From positions 310,001 to 374,000 of the forward strand of contig CAUEEP010000289.1 of assembly GCA_958450365.1 (NCBI GenBank): 64,000 bases of DNA, read 5' to 3'. Under the pieces are notes generated by a model. It saw only the letters and a program-made list of their open reading frames with translations, had not been told where the DNA came from and searched no databases. The stretch's first letter is position 1. Each line of letters opens with the position of its first letter. Both the position numbers and the translations under genes were made by a program. The DNA comes from Mesorhabditis belari. Lineage: Eukaryota > Nematoda > Chromadorea > Rhabditida > Rhabditidae. This document shows positions 10,621-22,247 of this stretch, one piece after another.

Positions 10621-10807
10621 GGCCTCTTCCTGCTCTATTTCGCGTACAAAACGTTTATTACAGTATTTATTCGCATTTCCTTTCCCCAGTTTTATCCAAT
10701 TCTCGGTCGATATCCTTTATCTTTCGAAATCCACTTGTCATCGTGGGCATGCCCCGTTTCAGCGTGAAGAAACGACGAGAAAACGTAGGTGGCATTGTGC
10801 ACGTTGA
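10621..10807 (+). pseudogene. Small membrane protein copy a, internal deletion
   Basis: It begins after an acceptor (TTTCTAG) with GLFLLYFAYKT and then jumps straight to the final exon (LFAFPFPSFIQFSVDILYL to WHCAR-stop). The two central hydrophobic segments present in the 48.4-kb copy are gone. See the entry at 48431 for the family. Confidence 0.65.
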
Positions 10808-11798
10808 GCACTGAAAACTTGCATCTGTCGTAGCTGATTATGAAAGAAATTTTTTTGGTAAATCTTTCTAGTAGGTCAGCCTTTAATGTATAAAGGCAAT
10901 ACTATATCATTTTGATCAGGGCTGTATGCTGGATGGATCATCCACTGTATGGATGGGTTTACTCCCATTCAAATGAGTTTAGATTAAAACGAGTGGCCTT
11001 CGAAACATGCGGCCCTATCATGTCAAATAATTATTTTTCTCTTTGAGGTCTTTTCTTGAGATTTGACAGACTTGTTGAGTCAGCATTTGATTTCGGTCAG
11101 CATCCCGGAGCATTTGAGTTAATTAAGTGTTGTCTTGCTATTCAAAATTTCCTAGTCTTTCAAATCTCAGAGCACCGAGAGCGTAAACTTCTTCTCATGA
11201 GATGCTGGCAAAAGCGCCACGTTTTTTTTTGCGCTAAAATCCTTTGCGCCACGTTTCATTTGCACCAAATTTCTAAAGATCACTGTAACAAGTCACTTTT
11301 TCCCAACTTCTAGCCAACTTTTTTTCAGTTTTCTCCTTCACAATTTCCGTTTTCACTGTTTTCAATAAGAAAACACATTTAAATACTCATACAGACCTCA
11401 AAAACAATCATTTTTGTCTCACGGATTCGACTTTTTACTCTTCATATCGATTTGACGTCATTTTCAGATCCGGCGAAGGCGTCAAAGTAGCAACGTTAAC
11501 GAGAAAAAAATAAAAATAAACAATCAAACGTGGCGCCAATAATTTGACCCTTTTCTGCTACCTCCTTCTCATGCACATTTGGCATGATGTCGTGCTCGGA
11601 CTTTTTCCCTCAGCAACCCGATTGACTTCCGATTTTGACAACAAAATAACGTCACTTTCTCCACCTTGATCCCTCTCAAATCTCTCCATTCACACAAATC
11701 AACGTTCTCGTGTAGCTTATCTGCAAAAAGAAAGGTTTTAAAATAATTCATTGGCATGGATTATTTGAGGCGAGATTTGATTCGAAATTTGTGAACAA
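10808..11798. other. Duplicated spacer between membrane-protein and ground-like copies
   Basis: Homologous to 18.2-18.5, 21.0-21.7, 29.7-30.7 and 42.5-43.5 kb. It includes a near-repeat CTGTATGCTGGATGGATCAT and blocks such as TTGACTGACTTGTTAAGTCAG, itself a short palindrome. A minus-strand open frame (MPMNYFKTFLFADKLHE at 11569-11757, longer at 43127-43501) is preserved in two copies but interrupted in others. I see no splice or family support for it. Confidence 0.45.
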
Positions 11799-12432
11799 AA
11801 GTCGACATTCCCGGATGTTATGTGAACGGGAAAGGTAAACACAAATCATAAAGTTTCCTCGAATTTCCATTTAACCACCTAAACTACCGTAACCGATTTG
11901 TTCAGGTTTTGTCTGTTGCAATAAACATCTCGAAAACGTCATTGACAACACAATGAAAGAGGTGAATTCTGGGATTTAAAGCGCTTTCTTTAACGTTTGC
12001 GCAGATTAACGACAAAGCAAAAGAGCAAGAAGCAAAAACGGGACAACCCGCCTGTAATCTGCAAGCATCCGCCAATTTGTTACAGGTAAATTTCCAAAAT
12101 GGAGAATATCCGGCTCAAGCCAGGGCAGGGCCAAACTCTTACTTTAGAATCAAGCTAGGCCTGGTCCGGGTTTTTAATCCTAGAAACCAGCTATGAGTCA
12201 TGCCAAGCCAGTTCATAGGTCAACTGTTTTCGAATCATTTCGCCAAAATCAGAAAATGCCTATTTATCTGCCTAGTTTCCTAAAAGGTGCATCTACTATT
12301 AGACAACGCTACCGTACCCAGAAAAGACATCGAGGTTACGGTAGCTTTTCCTAGTGTTCATCTTTAATCATCAAAAAAAATCCCTTCAGAAATCCGCCGA
12401 GGGAGTTTTCGGTGTCTCTTTCGAATCACCCG
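11799..12432 (+). pseudogene. Ground-like (GRL) domain gene copy 1, 3' end deleted
   Basis: Exons at about 11799-11836, 11906-11961, 12005-12085 and 12390-12432. Joined they give KVDIPGCYVNGKG, then FVCCNKHLENVIDNTMKE, then INDKAKEQEAKTGQPACNLQ, then KSAEGVFGVSFES. The Cys-Cys pair, the later single Cys and the VSFE motif match the nematode ground-like domain, found in secreted hedgehog-related/cuticle-associated proteins. The copy breaks inside the last exon, where the 30.8-kb copy continues as LVAPTDFASRPRLFGNYV. The upstream proline-rich exon (kept at 43.9 kb) is also missing. Confidence 0.75.
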
Positions 12433-12579
12433 GTTAATTAAAATGATGATTCTTTGATGATTTCCTGTATAGTTGATTCGTTTATGTATAAAGGTGTGGT
12501 AGTTAGCACAAATCACATGCATCAGGATTTATTGCGAGTAATTTAAACGAGTAAATGACGAGTAATCCAAAAATCCATC

Positions 12580-13530
12580 CTAGGAGTCATAGGGAAGGAT
12601 AGACTTGACATCCTCCAGAAACATTTGGGTCCACGGATTAAATTTGGGCTTTGGAAATGGGTTTTGATCTAAACTTAGGAATTGTTTCAGAGAAGAAACA
12701 GAATTGCTTTCTTTAACATAAATTGAAACCTACCTCGAACATGAGCACTGGGAATCGTTTTTGAAGCATTCAAAGTAGGGTGATGCTTCCGTAGGACCCA
12801 TTTGGCTAGAAGATCGACCTAAAAATAACAAAATCATTGAAATTAAGTAAAAATTAAGCTCTAAAATTATTTCGTAAATAACAATTTCTAAAGAATTACT
12901 TGATTATTTCCGGCGTCTTGATTATGTGCTTCCACCCACTCAAAACGGACGCCTTTGGGAAAACAAAGAGCAAGATCGAACAATTTTTCGAGGCTAAATG
13001 TAAAATATAGAGAAATATAAATGCAAAAACAAAATTGCTTATGAATTTCTGGTATTTTGGATTCTTTGGTTGCCCTAATTCTTTCTTCATATATTGTTCC
13101 ACATAGTTCAAACGAGTTGCTGAACGAGTTGCTTGGGATCGGTAATAGCACGACCTTTGTGACATCCCTAAATGATTCAAATATTTTTTTTCACATGAAT
13201 AGTGCCTACTTATCGAACTTTTTCCAATCGTAAAGACGTTTTAAACCAATTGTAGCACCCAGAATCTCGGCCAAGTTTGTGTCGAGTCCCTTATTATGGT
13301 TGGTGATGTCAGTGGAGCTAAATTTAAAACAATTTTTAAACTTTTATGGCCTAATTAAACATTAACCAAGCATAAAAACACTTACCAAGTGAGCGGATGC
13401 CCGAATCCGTAAAATGCGCCAATTCCGGTATGCTGTGCCTTCACGCTTGCATGAGTGTATATATACACGGTGTCGTGATCAAATTGCTGGTTGCCTAGAT
13501 TGTTCGATGGATGATCATGTGGGAAACCTG
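12580..13530 (-). CDS. RNase H-fold protein, catalytic residues altered (copy 1, 5'-truncated)
   Basis: Exons on the minus strand at about 13387-13530, 13213-13318, 13047-13168, 12898-12997, 12733-12820 and 12580-12650. The order follows RNase HI: strand TVYIYTHASVKAQHTGIGAF; TNLAEILGATIGLKRL (second acidic position, Glu kept); a strand KVVLLPIPSNSF where TDS is expected; then FEWVEAHNQDAGNNQVDLLA (His and last Asp kept). It ends ILPYDS-stop. The first Asp is His (YTHAS for YTDGS) and the third is lost, so hydrolysis is doubtful. A 5' exon present in the 32.4-kb copy (DSPCTPALWNGKYDAQNYG) is deleted here, so the start is unknown. Confidence 0.7.
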
Positions 13531-14252
13531 TGAAAAAACAAAATAAATCACTGTTGCTTATAGTTTGTTGCAAGAAAAAATAAAATAAACAAAAAGCTCT
13601 TTAATCAAAAGTTTCCTTAGATCCGCCAGCGCTTTGCCTTTCTTGATAGCTCTCTAAAAAAATTTGATAAAACTTAACTCGTCACTACCAAACTTAAGAA
13701 CCACGGTAACGACTAATTTCGACAATTTTGTATTTTAGGATAATTATTCCTTCAATGCACATTCATCAGTGCATTTAAAATATTCAAAAACTATAAAAAA
13801 CTTATAATAGCCCCGAAAAACAATAGCAAATTTTGATACGTAAATCTTATCAAATCAATTTGTTTGCCAACTTATTAATTGTGAAACCTTACAGACCTAG
13901 TAAAAAAGGTTTACTAGCCCGTTTTATCTTGCATGTGTAAATCGTGAAACGAAAACGAACTACACAACTGAAAGTAACACAAACACCCCTGGAAACAATC
14001 ACATAAGGGACATAAGAAGAAAAGATTATTGTTATGAGAAGAATTCTTAGTAAATAAAAGCCGACCAATGGCAAAATCAAGGGTAACAAAATGAAAACTT
14101 TGGCATACAAGAAAGTCTGCAAAAAGTCGGAAATATTTGAAAGTAAATCACAAACGCCAACCGAGAGAGCCACGAAAACTCGAAGAATTGAAAACCGAAA
14201 AAAATTCTTCAGAAAAACACGATAATGCAAAAGAGCAACAATCCGAATATAC
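13531..14252. other. Spacer: conserved 3' flank of FBXW7-like gene, no gene called
   Basis: Part of the recurring 3' flank. A minus-strand hydrophobic open frame (13889-14278, FILLPLILPLVGFYLL) has parallels at 26.5, 33.1, 39.6 and 44.4 kb, but it overlaps the end of the neighbouring FBXW7-like gene, lacks a conserved start and is absent from the diverged 59.8-kb flank. Confidence 0.45.
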
Positions 14253-16811
14253 CTATGGATATGATGCGTCAAAATCAATCAAGATCAAATCTCTGTCCTC
14301 GGTTCCGCTTAGCGATCGAGATCGATCTACACATAGGAGAAATGTTTCGGTCGCGAAGAGTCTCCAAATCCAAATGTCAGCCTGAAGACGAACGAGGTCA
14401 CGAACAAAGGTACCTGAAAATCACAAGGATACTCGTATAGTTGATAAAAATTTAACAACGGAATACTAACCCAGAACATCGATTTAAACTTGAATAGTTA
14501 ACGAGTCAAATCATGTAGCTAATAAATTCTATTTTAGAAGAAAACTTGCAGTCTGGACAATATTTGCTTGTCTTTTAAACTACATTACCAGGTAATTTAG
14601 AACAACATACCTTTATCCACATCCCACAGCTTGACCGAGCCATCACGAGAACTTGTTACCAAAAGTCCCGAGTCGAGCAATTGAAATGAAGTGATGTAAT
14701 CTGTGTGACTATTTACGCCTTGCAGACGATGAATGCACGAACCACCGTTACGAATGTCCCAAACCTAAAGAAAAGGAAGTAGTTTTTATAGGATTGATTA
14801 AACGTACCCCAACGTCCGTGTAGGTAAAGCAGGAGACCAAAATATTTCCGCGAAGTTGCATGCCATAGTGGGCTCCGATAAGCATTTCATGAGAATGAAG
14901 AATTGCGATGCATGCTAAATGAAACAAATATAGATGACATTGCAACAAAATAGCGAACAAGCAAAACCCACTTCCTCTTCGCACATCCCAGACGCGAATC
15001 GTTCTATCCTCCCTTCCCGACGCGAAATCGACGCGCATCGTTCTATCCTCACTTCCCGAGACGACAAGATCGCGCTCCGGCTCAAACTAAAACAGAATCC
15101 TGACTAAAGCCAAAAATTGACAATTCAACTCACCAAAAGTGAAAGGACTGGATTCGTGTGACCCGTCAGCGTGTGCAAACACTCACCCGTCTGTACATTC
15201 CAAACCTTATAGAATACTATAAAATTGAAAAAAAACATTACAAACCTTTACAGTAGAATCAAAGGAACCAGACACAACCCGTTTTCCATCAAATTGTACA
15301 CAACGCACCTGAAATTTAACTTTGTTTAGGCTATAACTTTGATACACCTACCTCCGCCATGTGGCCAGTCAAAACCTGAAGACATTTTCCGTCGACAATG
15401 TCCCAGACTTGGAGCGTTTGATCGGACGATCCAGAAACAAGGCTAAAACATTATGCTTTTAGCCAAGGCACAAAATTTAGACTACTCACGTTGTGCCATG
15501 TAGACTCATGCACCAAACAGTACCCGTATGCCCCTGCAGAACATGACGCTGTACACCGGTTTGACCACACCAAACGCGCACCGTTCGATCATACGAGCCA
15601 CTTAAATAATGCAATAGACTTTGTTATCACAAGTACTTTTGTCTAGAAAATTGTTAGCTTCTTTGACAACACTTATCAATTGCACTAGCTAGAGCCTATT
15701 AACTAACCTGACAATGTATTTGCCATCATCGCTCACTTGCGACGTCACAACATTATTCATATGGCCAGTTAGAGTGAAAGCCGGCTAGATTAAAGACGTA
15801 CAATAATAGTTAAACGAAACAAACTTGAGCACTATCAACATTCCAGACCCGCAACGTATTATCATCTAACCAACCAGTAACGATACGACCCGACTGAACT
15901 TGTAGATGATGGATCTGATTAAAACCGTGAGGCTAAAACAATTTTTATAGCCGAAGCATTTGCCAAACCTTTAGAACAGTGCTAGATTGAATCGGTCGGG
16001 ATCGCCAATTGGAAATGATTCGCTGCTTCCGCAAGTACAGCGACTTCCATGAGGATCGCTCATAACACCTAGCAAAAAAATTTAATTTAGCAATAAGTTG
16101 CGTCACTAACTGTCCATATGCGATCTCGCGTTCTCGTCGATTTTGACGTGCTTCCTGAAAGGTCATATGTGAGCAGATTGTGATTCCCGCTTCCTCATTT
16201 GCTCGATTCGCCGCCCAACCTCCGAGAAAACGAAAACTGAAGAAAAAGAAGTTAGTGACAAGCTCGTGGCGAATCCTTTACTAATCGTATTCTTCAATGT
16301 GGCCCAGTTCATCGACAAAAAAAACATCATCATTCATTTTCTCTCGCTTTACATCTTTATTTGCTTTGGAATTAATAACAGTATCATCCTATACCTCAGA
16401 AGTGTAAGATCTAGTTTAATATAAATCTATCAGATATGTATTTTTAAATGTTATATTATCTGTTCAAAACTGTAACACACCTTGGCGCATCAAATTTCAC
16501 ATATCCTTTCTCCAAACATTTTATTCGCCACGTCCGATCACCTTCACAAATTCGCTGCCACGTCCGCGAAACGCCAGCACAAACCGTCAAATCGCACGGT
16601 GTCAAATAGCCGATGATGCGATAAGCAACCTAAAAATAAACAATTAATCCCATAAACTTTAACAAAAGACAAACCTCCACTGGCAACTGTGACAAGAAAT
16701 CCTTTTGGAGCAATGGTTGGTTGAGATGCCTGAATTTGAAAATTTCATTGTTTAAGGTCAATTTCTTTACTCTTCGAGTTGAGTCTTGCTGCTCTCCGGT
16801 TTGTCCGACAT
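14253..16811 (-). CDS. sel-10-like: F-box/WD40 protein, FBXW7/SEL-10-like (copy at 14.3-16.8 kb)
   Basis: Same exon layout as the 6.6-kb copy: start MSDKPESSK at 16811, F-box [19 protein letters not shown], linker [22 protein letters not shown] propeller and the tail [14 protein letters not shown] to [15 protein letters not shown]. A 39-bp in-frame duplication lies in the blade near 15000-15060, so GSEDRTMRV is followed by a second [12 protein letters not shown]. The blade 3 insert differs from its sisters ([10 protein letters not shown], then TVWCMSLHG). I found no stop or frameshift. The tail contains a copy-specific Arg/Ser-rich insertion (DRSRSLSG). Role as for the family: candidate SCF substrate receptor. 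Confidence 0.85.
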
Positions 16812-17049
16812 CTCCCCTAAATGAAAAATTACAGCAGAGACAACACTATAAATAAGAAAACGAAAAACCCCTGAGCAAAATACTACTACTAGCTACCGTA
16901 AATATTGTAATGGTACCGCAGCCATTACAATGAATGAAAGCTCACCAATGAAACGTTCAAACATTAGCATGCCGCTTGTAGCGATAAAATCGATAAACAA
17001 GTCTAACATTCGGGCACTAGAGGGATTGGACCAGAGGCACTAGAGGGAT

Positions 17050-17215
17050 CACCAGAATGAATTTTATCGCAAAAGTCTCGTTAAATACACGAAAGGGGCG
17101 CGTTTTAGGACTCGCCATCAAAAGGCCTACGGTAGAATGTACACAAAACCATTTTTTCAGAAAGCTCCATTCCATTGCGCTTTTTAGCGCTTCACCCACA
17201 AAATAACCTTTAGTG
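17050..17215 (+). pseudogene. Short ORF family copy, frameshifted
   Basis: Matches the ORF at 9362 and 47845, but one A is missing after ATGAATTTTATCGCAAAA, so the conserved frame is lost after six codons. Confidence 0.4.
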
Positions 17216-17396
17216 CACCATCTCGTAGATAAGGTTAGGTTTATCAGCAGAATTGAAAAGACGCTGGGGTGTTGAAGCTGCGGGCGGCGACGATTTACGG
17301 GTATTTAACCTGAACGGGGCGAAGAATTTTTCATTCGTCATATTTAGCCGCAGAGCTTGTTTTGCGTTTCAGCACAAAGTTTTGAGCGCTAAATTT

Positions 17397-17567
17397 ATTT
17401 CGTCGCCGATATCACTTTACATATCAAGGATTTCTCCGTCTTGTACAATTTATCAAACTCGAAATCGTAGTGAAAGCGTCCTTGAATAGCCTTGTCACAA
17501 GAATGGGCCCATGAATTGTACAAGACGCAGAAATCCTTGATATGTAGGGTGATATCGGCGACGAAAT
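17397..17567. repeat. Foldback: 54-bp inverted repeat with 63-bp loop
   Basis: Left arm 17397-17450 and right arm 17514-17567 are near-perfect reverse complements (ATTTCGTCGCCGATATCAC at one end, TTGTACAATT next to the loop). Both arms are pieces of the Harbinger N-terminal transposase exon in opposite orientation. The same arrangement is split at 9.73/10.28 kb. Confidence 0.85.
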
Positions 17568-17640
17568 GCCTCACCGGAAAGTTGGAATTTCGTGGTCTGA
17601 TCGATTCGGCGATAGAAAATTCGCTGCCTCATTCATAAAA
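17568..17640 (-). mobile_element. Harbinger transposase N-terminal fragment
   Basis: The minus strand continues the right foldback arm into the segment upstream of SDEAFRRRYH, with ENRRIFYRRIDQTT-like residues. No HTH or DDE part is present in this copy. Confidence 0.5.
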
Positions 17641-17713
17641 AAGAAATTCAATCAAGAAAAGGAAGAATCCCAGCGATAAAAGCAAAAACCTGAAAAACAA
17701 TCTTTGTTTTTAG

Positions 17714-18208
17714 GCCTCTTCCTGCTCTATTTTGCGTACAAAACCCGGAAAAACAATCTGGAGGAAATGGCTTTGGTTTCTGGTATTATTTTCGGGGTAT
17801 CGGGGATTATTTTGTATCGGGGATTATTTTCACAATTGGCATTCCGGCGGCCGGGATAACTCTATTGGTGATCCATCGGAATGATATTAATTGAGAGCTT
17901 TTCACCTTGAGCTTCTTCTATATTTCTATCGTAATATCTGCTAGTAGTTTTTGCAAAAGATCCAAAAGATTCTCATTTTTGTCTATGAGCTTTCTCAGCT
18001 GGAGTTTTCACTCTCAATTTTTGTAAATTTCTATAAATAGTCAAAATCTTCTTTTTTATTACAGTATTAATTCGCATTTCCTTTCCGCAGTTTTATCCAA
18101 TTCTCGGCCGATATCCTTTATTTTTTGAAATCCACGTTTAACCGTGGGCATGCCCCGTTTCAGCGTGAATAAACGACGAGAAAACGTGGGTGGCATTGTG
18201 CACGTTGA
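17714..18208 (+). pseudogene. Small membrane protein copy b, frameshifted
   Basis: Starts GLFLLYFAYKTRKNNLE. A short deletion relative to 48.4 kb (TGGAATGGAGG reduced to TGGAGG) shifts the frame, and a GGGGATTATTTT segment is duplicated. The last exon (from about 18064) still ends WHCAR-stop. Confidence 0.65.
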
Positions 18209-18691
18209 GCACTGGGAAATTTTCACCTGTCGTAGCTGATTATGAAAGAAATTTTTTTGGTAAATCTTTCTAGTAGGTCAACCCTTTAATGTATAAAGGC
18301 AATACTATATCATTTTGATCAGCGCTGTATGCTGGATGGACCATCCACTGTATGCTGGATGGGTTTACTCCCATTCGAATGAGTTTAGTTTAGAACGAGT
18401 GGCCTTCGAAACATGCAGCCTTATCATGTTGTACAATGATTTTTCTATTTGAGGTCTTTTCGTGAGATTTGACTGACTTGTTAAGTCAGCATTTGATTTC
18501 GCAAAACAAGCAGACAGCAGACAAGACAAGCAAAACAAGCAGAGAAACATTTTCTTTTTTAAACATTTTCTGATAAAAGACAGATTTATACTAAAATGTG
18601 GCTGAAATAAAGTTTGTTAAGACATAAATAAATAGGAAATTGCACAGAAATGATAGGTTTTTTTTGTTCGAAAATCGAAAATAATCATTTT
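18209..18691. other. Duplicated spacer, no gene
   Basis: Homologous to 48.9-49.4 kb, including a run of AAACAAGCAGACA-like units near 18502-18545. No exon signal. Confidence 0.5.
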
Positions 18692-19858
18692 TCAACCCTG
18701 TAGACAATGCTCTCCGCCACAGAAACGAGCTGATCTGAAAAAAAGAAGTGATTTGTAAGGAAACTTGAGAGAAAATTGGCTTTATCTTTAATTTTCTCCT
18801 TTTCCCACCTTTCCACCATGGCGTCAATCAAATTGTTAACGAAATCGAAGCCGATTTTGAGTTGACCAGAAGCGGTTCCAGTTGTATCAGCAATTACCTA
18901 AATTTTTCTTTTTTTAAGAAAAAAGCTGAAGAACTAAGATAAACCTTTCTACATCCAACATTCAACAACGCTTCCATTCCAAGATTTTGACCAACTGGCT
19001 TCTTTCTGATACAAGTAGACAAGGCTGAGTCGATCACTGTCACCCAGTCGTTCACGGGAGTGATCCTGGAGTGATCAGTAAGTTGAATTAGGACTGTAAA
19101 CTTGATGAAAACCAAGTTTATTCCAAAAGCCAATAGAATAACAATTAGATTACAGTTAACGGCATAATAGTTAGTTGATTCTGTGTTGATTTCTATTAAT
19201 TTACGCCAAGCTAGAGTCCCCAGAAGCTATTCGATCCATTTTCAGGAAAATTCAGCTTCGAAATGAGTTGATTTCAAATTTTTTGGCTGATCTGGAGCGC
19301 ACAGAAGGCCGGAGAAGATCTTAAAATAATCACTAACAGGTGTTTTTTGATGGCTGAAACACAGACGTCGACCTTCGAAGATGAGCCAATCACTGGGCCA
19401 CGAGACGAGCCGGAAAGCAGCTGGAAATTATCATGTGACTTCCAGAATCGCTTATGGATCTTTCAAAAAGTCCTCTCACCTCATTGAAAACCTCGGAAAT
19501 CGAGGCGATGTGTTGCTTGAACTCTTCTCGAGTTTCATGGATGTAACCACAGATGGCATTGCGTGTGGCTGGGATCTGGGTGGCACACGACCCAACAGCG
19601 AGCCGGGAATCACAATTGGCAATAACTGGAAGTGAGGGTTACGGTAGCTGAGACGCAAAATAGCGTCGTATAATGAACTAGATGTTTTTTAGCCAAAAGC
19701 AATTCATTTTTTAAGGCTACGGTGGCTAGGGTGTAAAATATCCTTTAAAAGCCCAATTAAAGTTAGTTTTGTGAGTTTTAATGCTAGTCTACGATTCCAG
19801 ACACCAACTTTGACAATGGTTCTCCAAGTAGCCGGCAAATGGGCTTTGCAGGCAGCGT
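18692..19858 (-). pseudogene. 3' half of secreted-protein gene (duplicate of 49.4-50.6 kb)
   Basis: Minus-strand exons match the complete gene at 49389-54167: [18 protein letters not shown] (19858 end), [20 protein letters not shown] through [24 protein letters not shown] through [23 protein letters not shown], and a last exon ending [13 protein letters not shown]. The exons encoding the signal peptide and first third are absent, and homology stops in the arm of the palindromic element that lies in the intron of the complete gene. It has no start of its own, so it is scored as a truncated duplicate. Confidence 0.7.
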
Positions 19859-20212
19859 CTGAAATTAAATTATAGCTTTTGAGCATACTTGCTTACGATA
19901 GCTTTCACTAAACGCAATAAAACCAGTAAAACATTCATTTATTCTAAATTTCTAACAAAAACATCTGGTTTTCTTTTTTGCCGATGGCAATTTAAAGTTT
20001 TTCGTGTCTTCGTGAGAAGCAAGGTTTGCAAAAAAAATCCAAACAATTCAGTAATCAAAGCCAAGTCCAGGGATTTTTTGTGAGTCAGGCTTTCAGTAAA
20101 GCCAGTTTATAGGCCAAGGCGCGTAAAGCCCGGTCAGGACTGGCTACTGGTTTGGTCTAGGCGTTTGGAACAAAATTTAGTGGTACACAACTTTTGAGAA
20201 TTGAAAATCTTT
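19859..20212. other. Junction: half of palindromic element joined to duplicated flank
   Basis: TCTAACAAAAACATCTGG (about 19950) begins the same arm as at 50703, but after roughly 60 bases the sequence switches to the flank that follows the PPPY exon at 28.17 and 41.01 kb (GTGAGAAGCAAGGTTTGC). This marks a rearrangement breakpoint. Confidence 0.6.
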
Positions 20213-20525
20213 TTTTAAGTACTCCGAATAACTGCTCGATGATGACACGCAAGAATGTAATTCAATTTCTTTTCTTGAGCGCTGTAAGCATTTCGAAGTA
20301 GTGGCATGCAAATTTGGATGTTTGCATAACATATCTTTTTTGATATGTTATGCATATCAAACATATCTTTAAAAAGAATAATATATGCGGGTAGTTTTTG
20401 CACAAGATCTAAAAAGATTCTCATTTTTGTCTATGAGCTTTTTCAGCGACGAAATGTCTCATCGTAAAGTTGGAATTTCGTGATCTGATCGATTCGGCGA
20501 TAGAAAATTCGCCGGCTCCTTCATA
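20213..20525 (-). mobile_element. Harbinger transposase remnant (DDE end plus N-terminal piece)
   Basis: The minus strand gives ICMPLLRNAYSAQEKKLNYI, part of the DDE_Tnp_4-like C-terminal region also seen at 28.4 and 41.2 kb, then after a break a short piece of the N-terminal exon. The central part is deleted. A small inverted repeat (GATATGTT/AACATATC) sits at the break. Confidence 0.6.
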
Positions 20526-20763
20526 AAAAAGAGATTAAAACAAGAAAAGGAAGAATTCCAGCTATAAAAGCAAAAACCTGAAAAACAAAAAATCCAAAAC
20601 CACTAAATCCTATCAAAAAGCACGAATTCGGAGCCAGAGGCTGAGGAAAATGGGATAGTGTAACAATACTGTGACTGGTATTATTACTGTAATGTTTTAT
20701 ATTGAATAAAATCAATAGATATTTGCATATGAATGTAGTAAAATAAGAAATCTTTGTTTCTAG

Positions 20764-21023
20764 GCCTCTTCCTGCTCTATTTCGCGTACAAAACCCGAAG
20801 AAACAATCCGGAATCGAGGAAATGGCTTTGGTTTCTGGTGTCGGGGATTATTTTCACAATTGGCATTCCGGCATTATTACGGTATTTGTTCGCATTTTCT
20901 TTCCCCAATTTTATCCAATTCTCGTTTGATATCCTTTATCTTTCGAAATCCACGTTTCATCGTGGGCATGCCCCGTTGCGTGAAGAAACGACGAGAAAAC
21001 GTAGGTGGCATTGTGCACGTTGA
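20764..21023 (+). pseudogene. Small membrane protein copy c, exons fused
   Basis: A single open frame from GLFLLYFAYKTRRNN through FTIGIPALLRYLFAF to WHCAR-stop. The second hydrophobic segment and the intron before the last exon are deleted, but the frame is kept. It lacks an upstream exon or signal peptide. Confidence 0.6.
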
Positions 21024-21735
21024 GCACTGAAAAATTTGCATCTAGAAAGACAATACTATATCATTTTGATCAGCGCTGTATGCTGGATGGATCATCCACT
21101 GTATCCTGGATGGGTTTACTCTCATTCAAATGAGCTTAGTTTAGAACGAGTGGCCTTCGAAACATGCGGCCTTATCATGTCGACTAATGATTTTTCTCTT
21201 TGAGGTCTTTTCTTGAGATTTGACTGACTTATTAAGTCAGCATTTGAGTTAGTTAAATGCTGTCATGCTATTCAAAATTTCCTAGTAGATAGGCTCTTTC
21301 AAATCTCAGAGCACCGAGACTTTTTACTCTTTATATCGATTTGATGTCATTTTCAGATCCGGCGAAGGCGTCAAAGTAGCAACGTTGACTAGAAAAAAAT
21401 AAAAATAAACAATCAGAGTTGGTAGGGAAGTGTGTTGAAAAGTCGAAATTTGACGCAAATGATAAGTGGCCCAAATAATTTGACCCTTTTCTGCTAGCAC
21501 CTCCTTCTCATGCACATTTGGCATGATGTCGTGCTCCGACTTTCTCCCTCAGCAACCCATTGACTTCCGCTTTTTAAACAAAATGACGTCACTTTCTCTA
21601 CCTCGATCCCTCTCCAATCTCTCCATTCTCACAAATCAAAGTTCTCGTATAGCTTATCTGCAAAAAAAAAGTTTCAAAATAATTCATTGGCATGGATTAT
21701 TTGAGGCGAGATTTGAGGCGAAATTTGTGGAAAAA

Positions 21736-22016
21736 AGTCGACATTCCCGGATGCTATGTGAACGGGAAAGGTAAACACAAATCATAAAGTTTCCTCGAAT
21801 TTCCATTTAACCCCTAAACTACCGTAAACGATTTGTTCAGGCTTTGTCTGCAATAAACATCTCGAAAACGTCATTGACAACACAATGAAAGAGGTGAATT
21901 CTGGGACTTAAACGATTTTTTTAACTTTTGCACAGATTAACGACAAAGCAAAAGAGCAAGAAGCAAAAACGGGACAACCCGCCTGTGATCTGCAAGCATC
22001 CGCCAATTTGTTACAG
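21736..22016 (+). pseudogene. Ground-like gene copy 2, one Cys of the pair lost
   Basis: Three exons (about 21736-21770, 21842-21894, 21937-22016) match copy 1. An in-frame 3-bp deletion turns FVCCNK into FVCNK, removing one of the two adjacent cysteines characteristic of the domain. The last exon is missing because mariner and a rearranged block follow. Confidence 0.7.
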
Positions 22017-22247
22017 GTAAATATCCAAATGGAGAATATCCGGATCAAGCCAGGGCAGGGCCAAACTTTTACTTTAGAAGCAGGCTAGGCCTGGGCCGGG
22101 TTTTTAATCCTAGAAACGAGCTTTGAGTCATGCCAAGCCAGCCCATAGATAAAATGTTTTTGAATCATTTCTGAATCATTTGAATGTTTTTGAATCAGAA
22201 AATGCCTATTTATCTGCCTAGTTTCCTAAAAGGTGCGTCTACTATTA

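Noticed and set aside
13889..14278. 129-residue hydrophobic minus-strand frame resembling a membrane protein
   Set aside because: It overlaps the end of the FBXW7-like gene, its start differs in every copy, and the diverged founder flank does not keep it. More likely AT-rich 3' flank.
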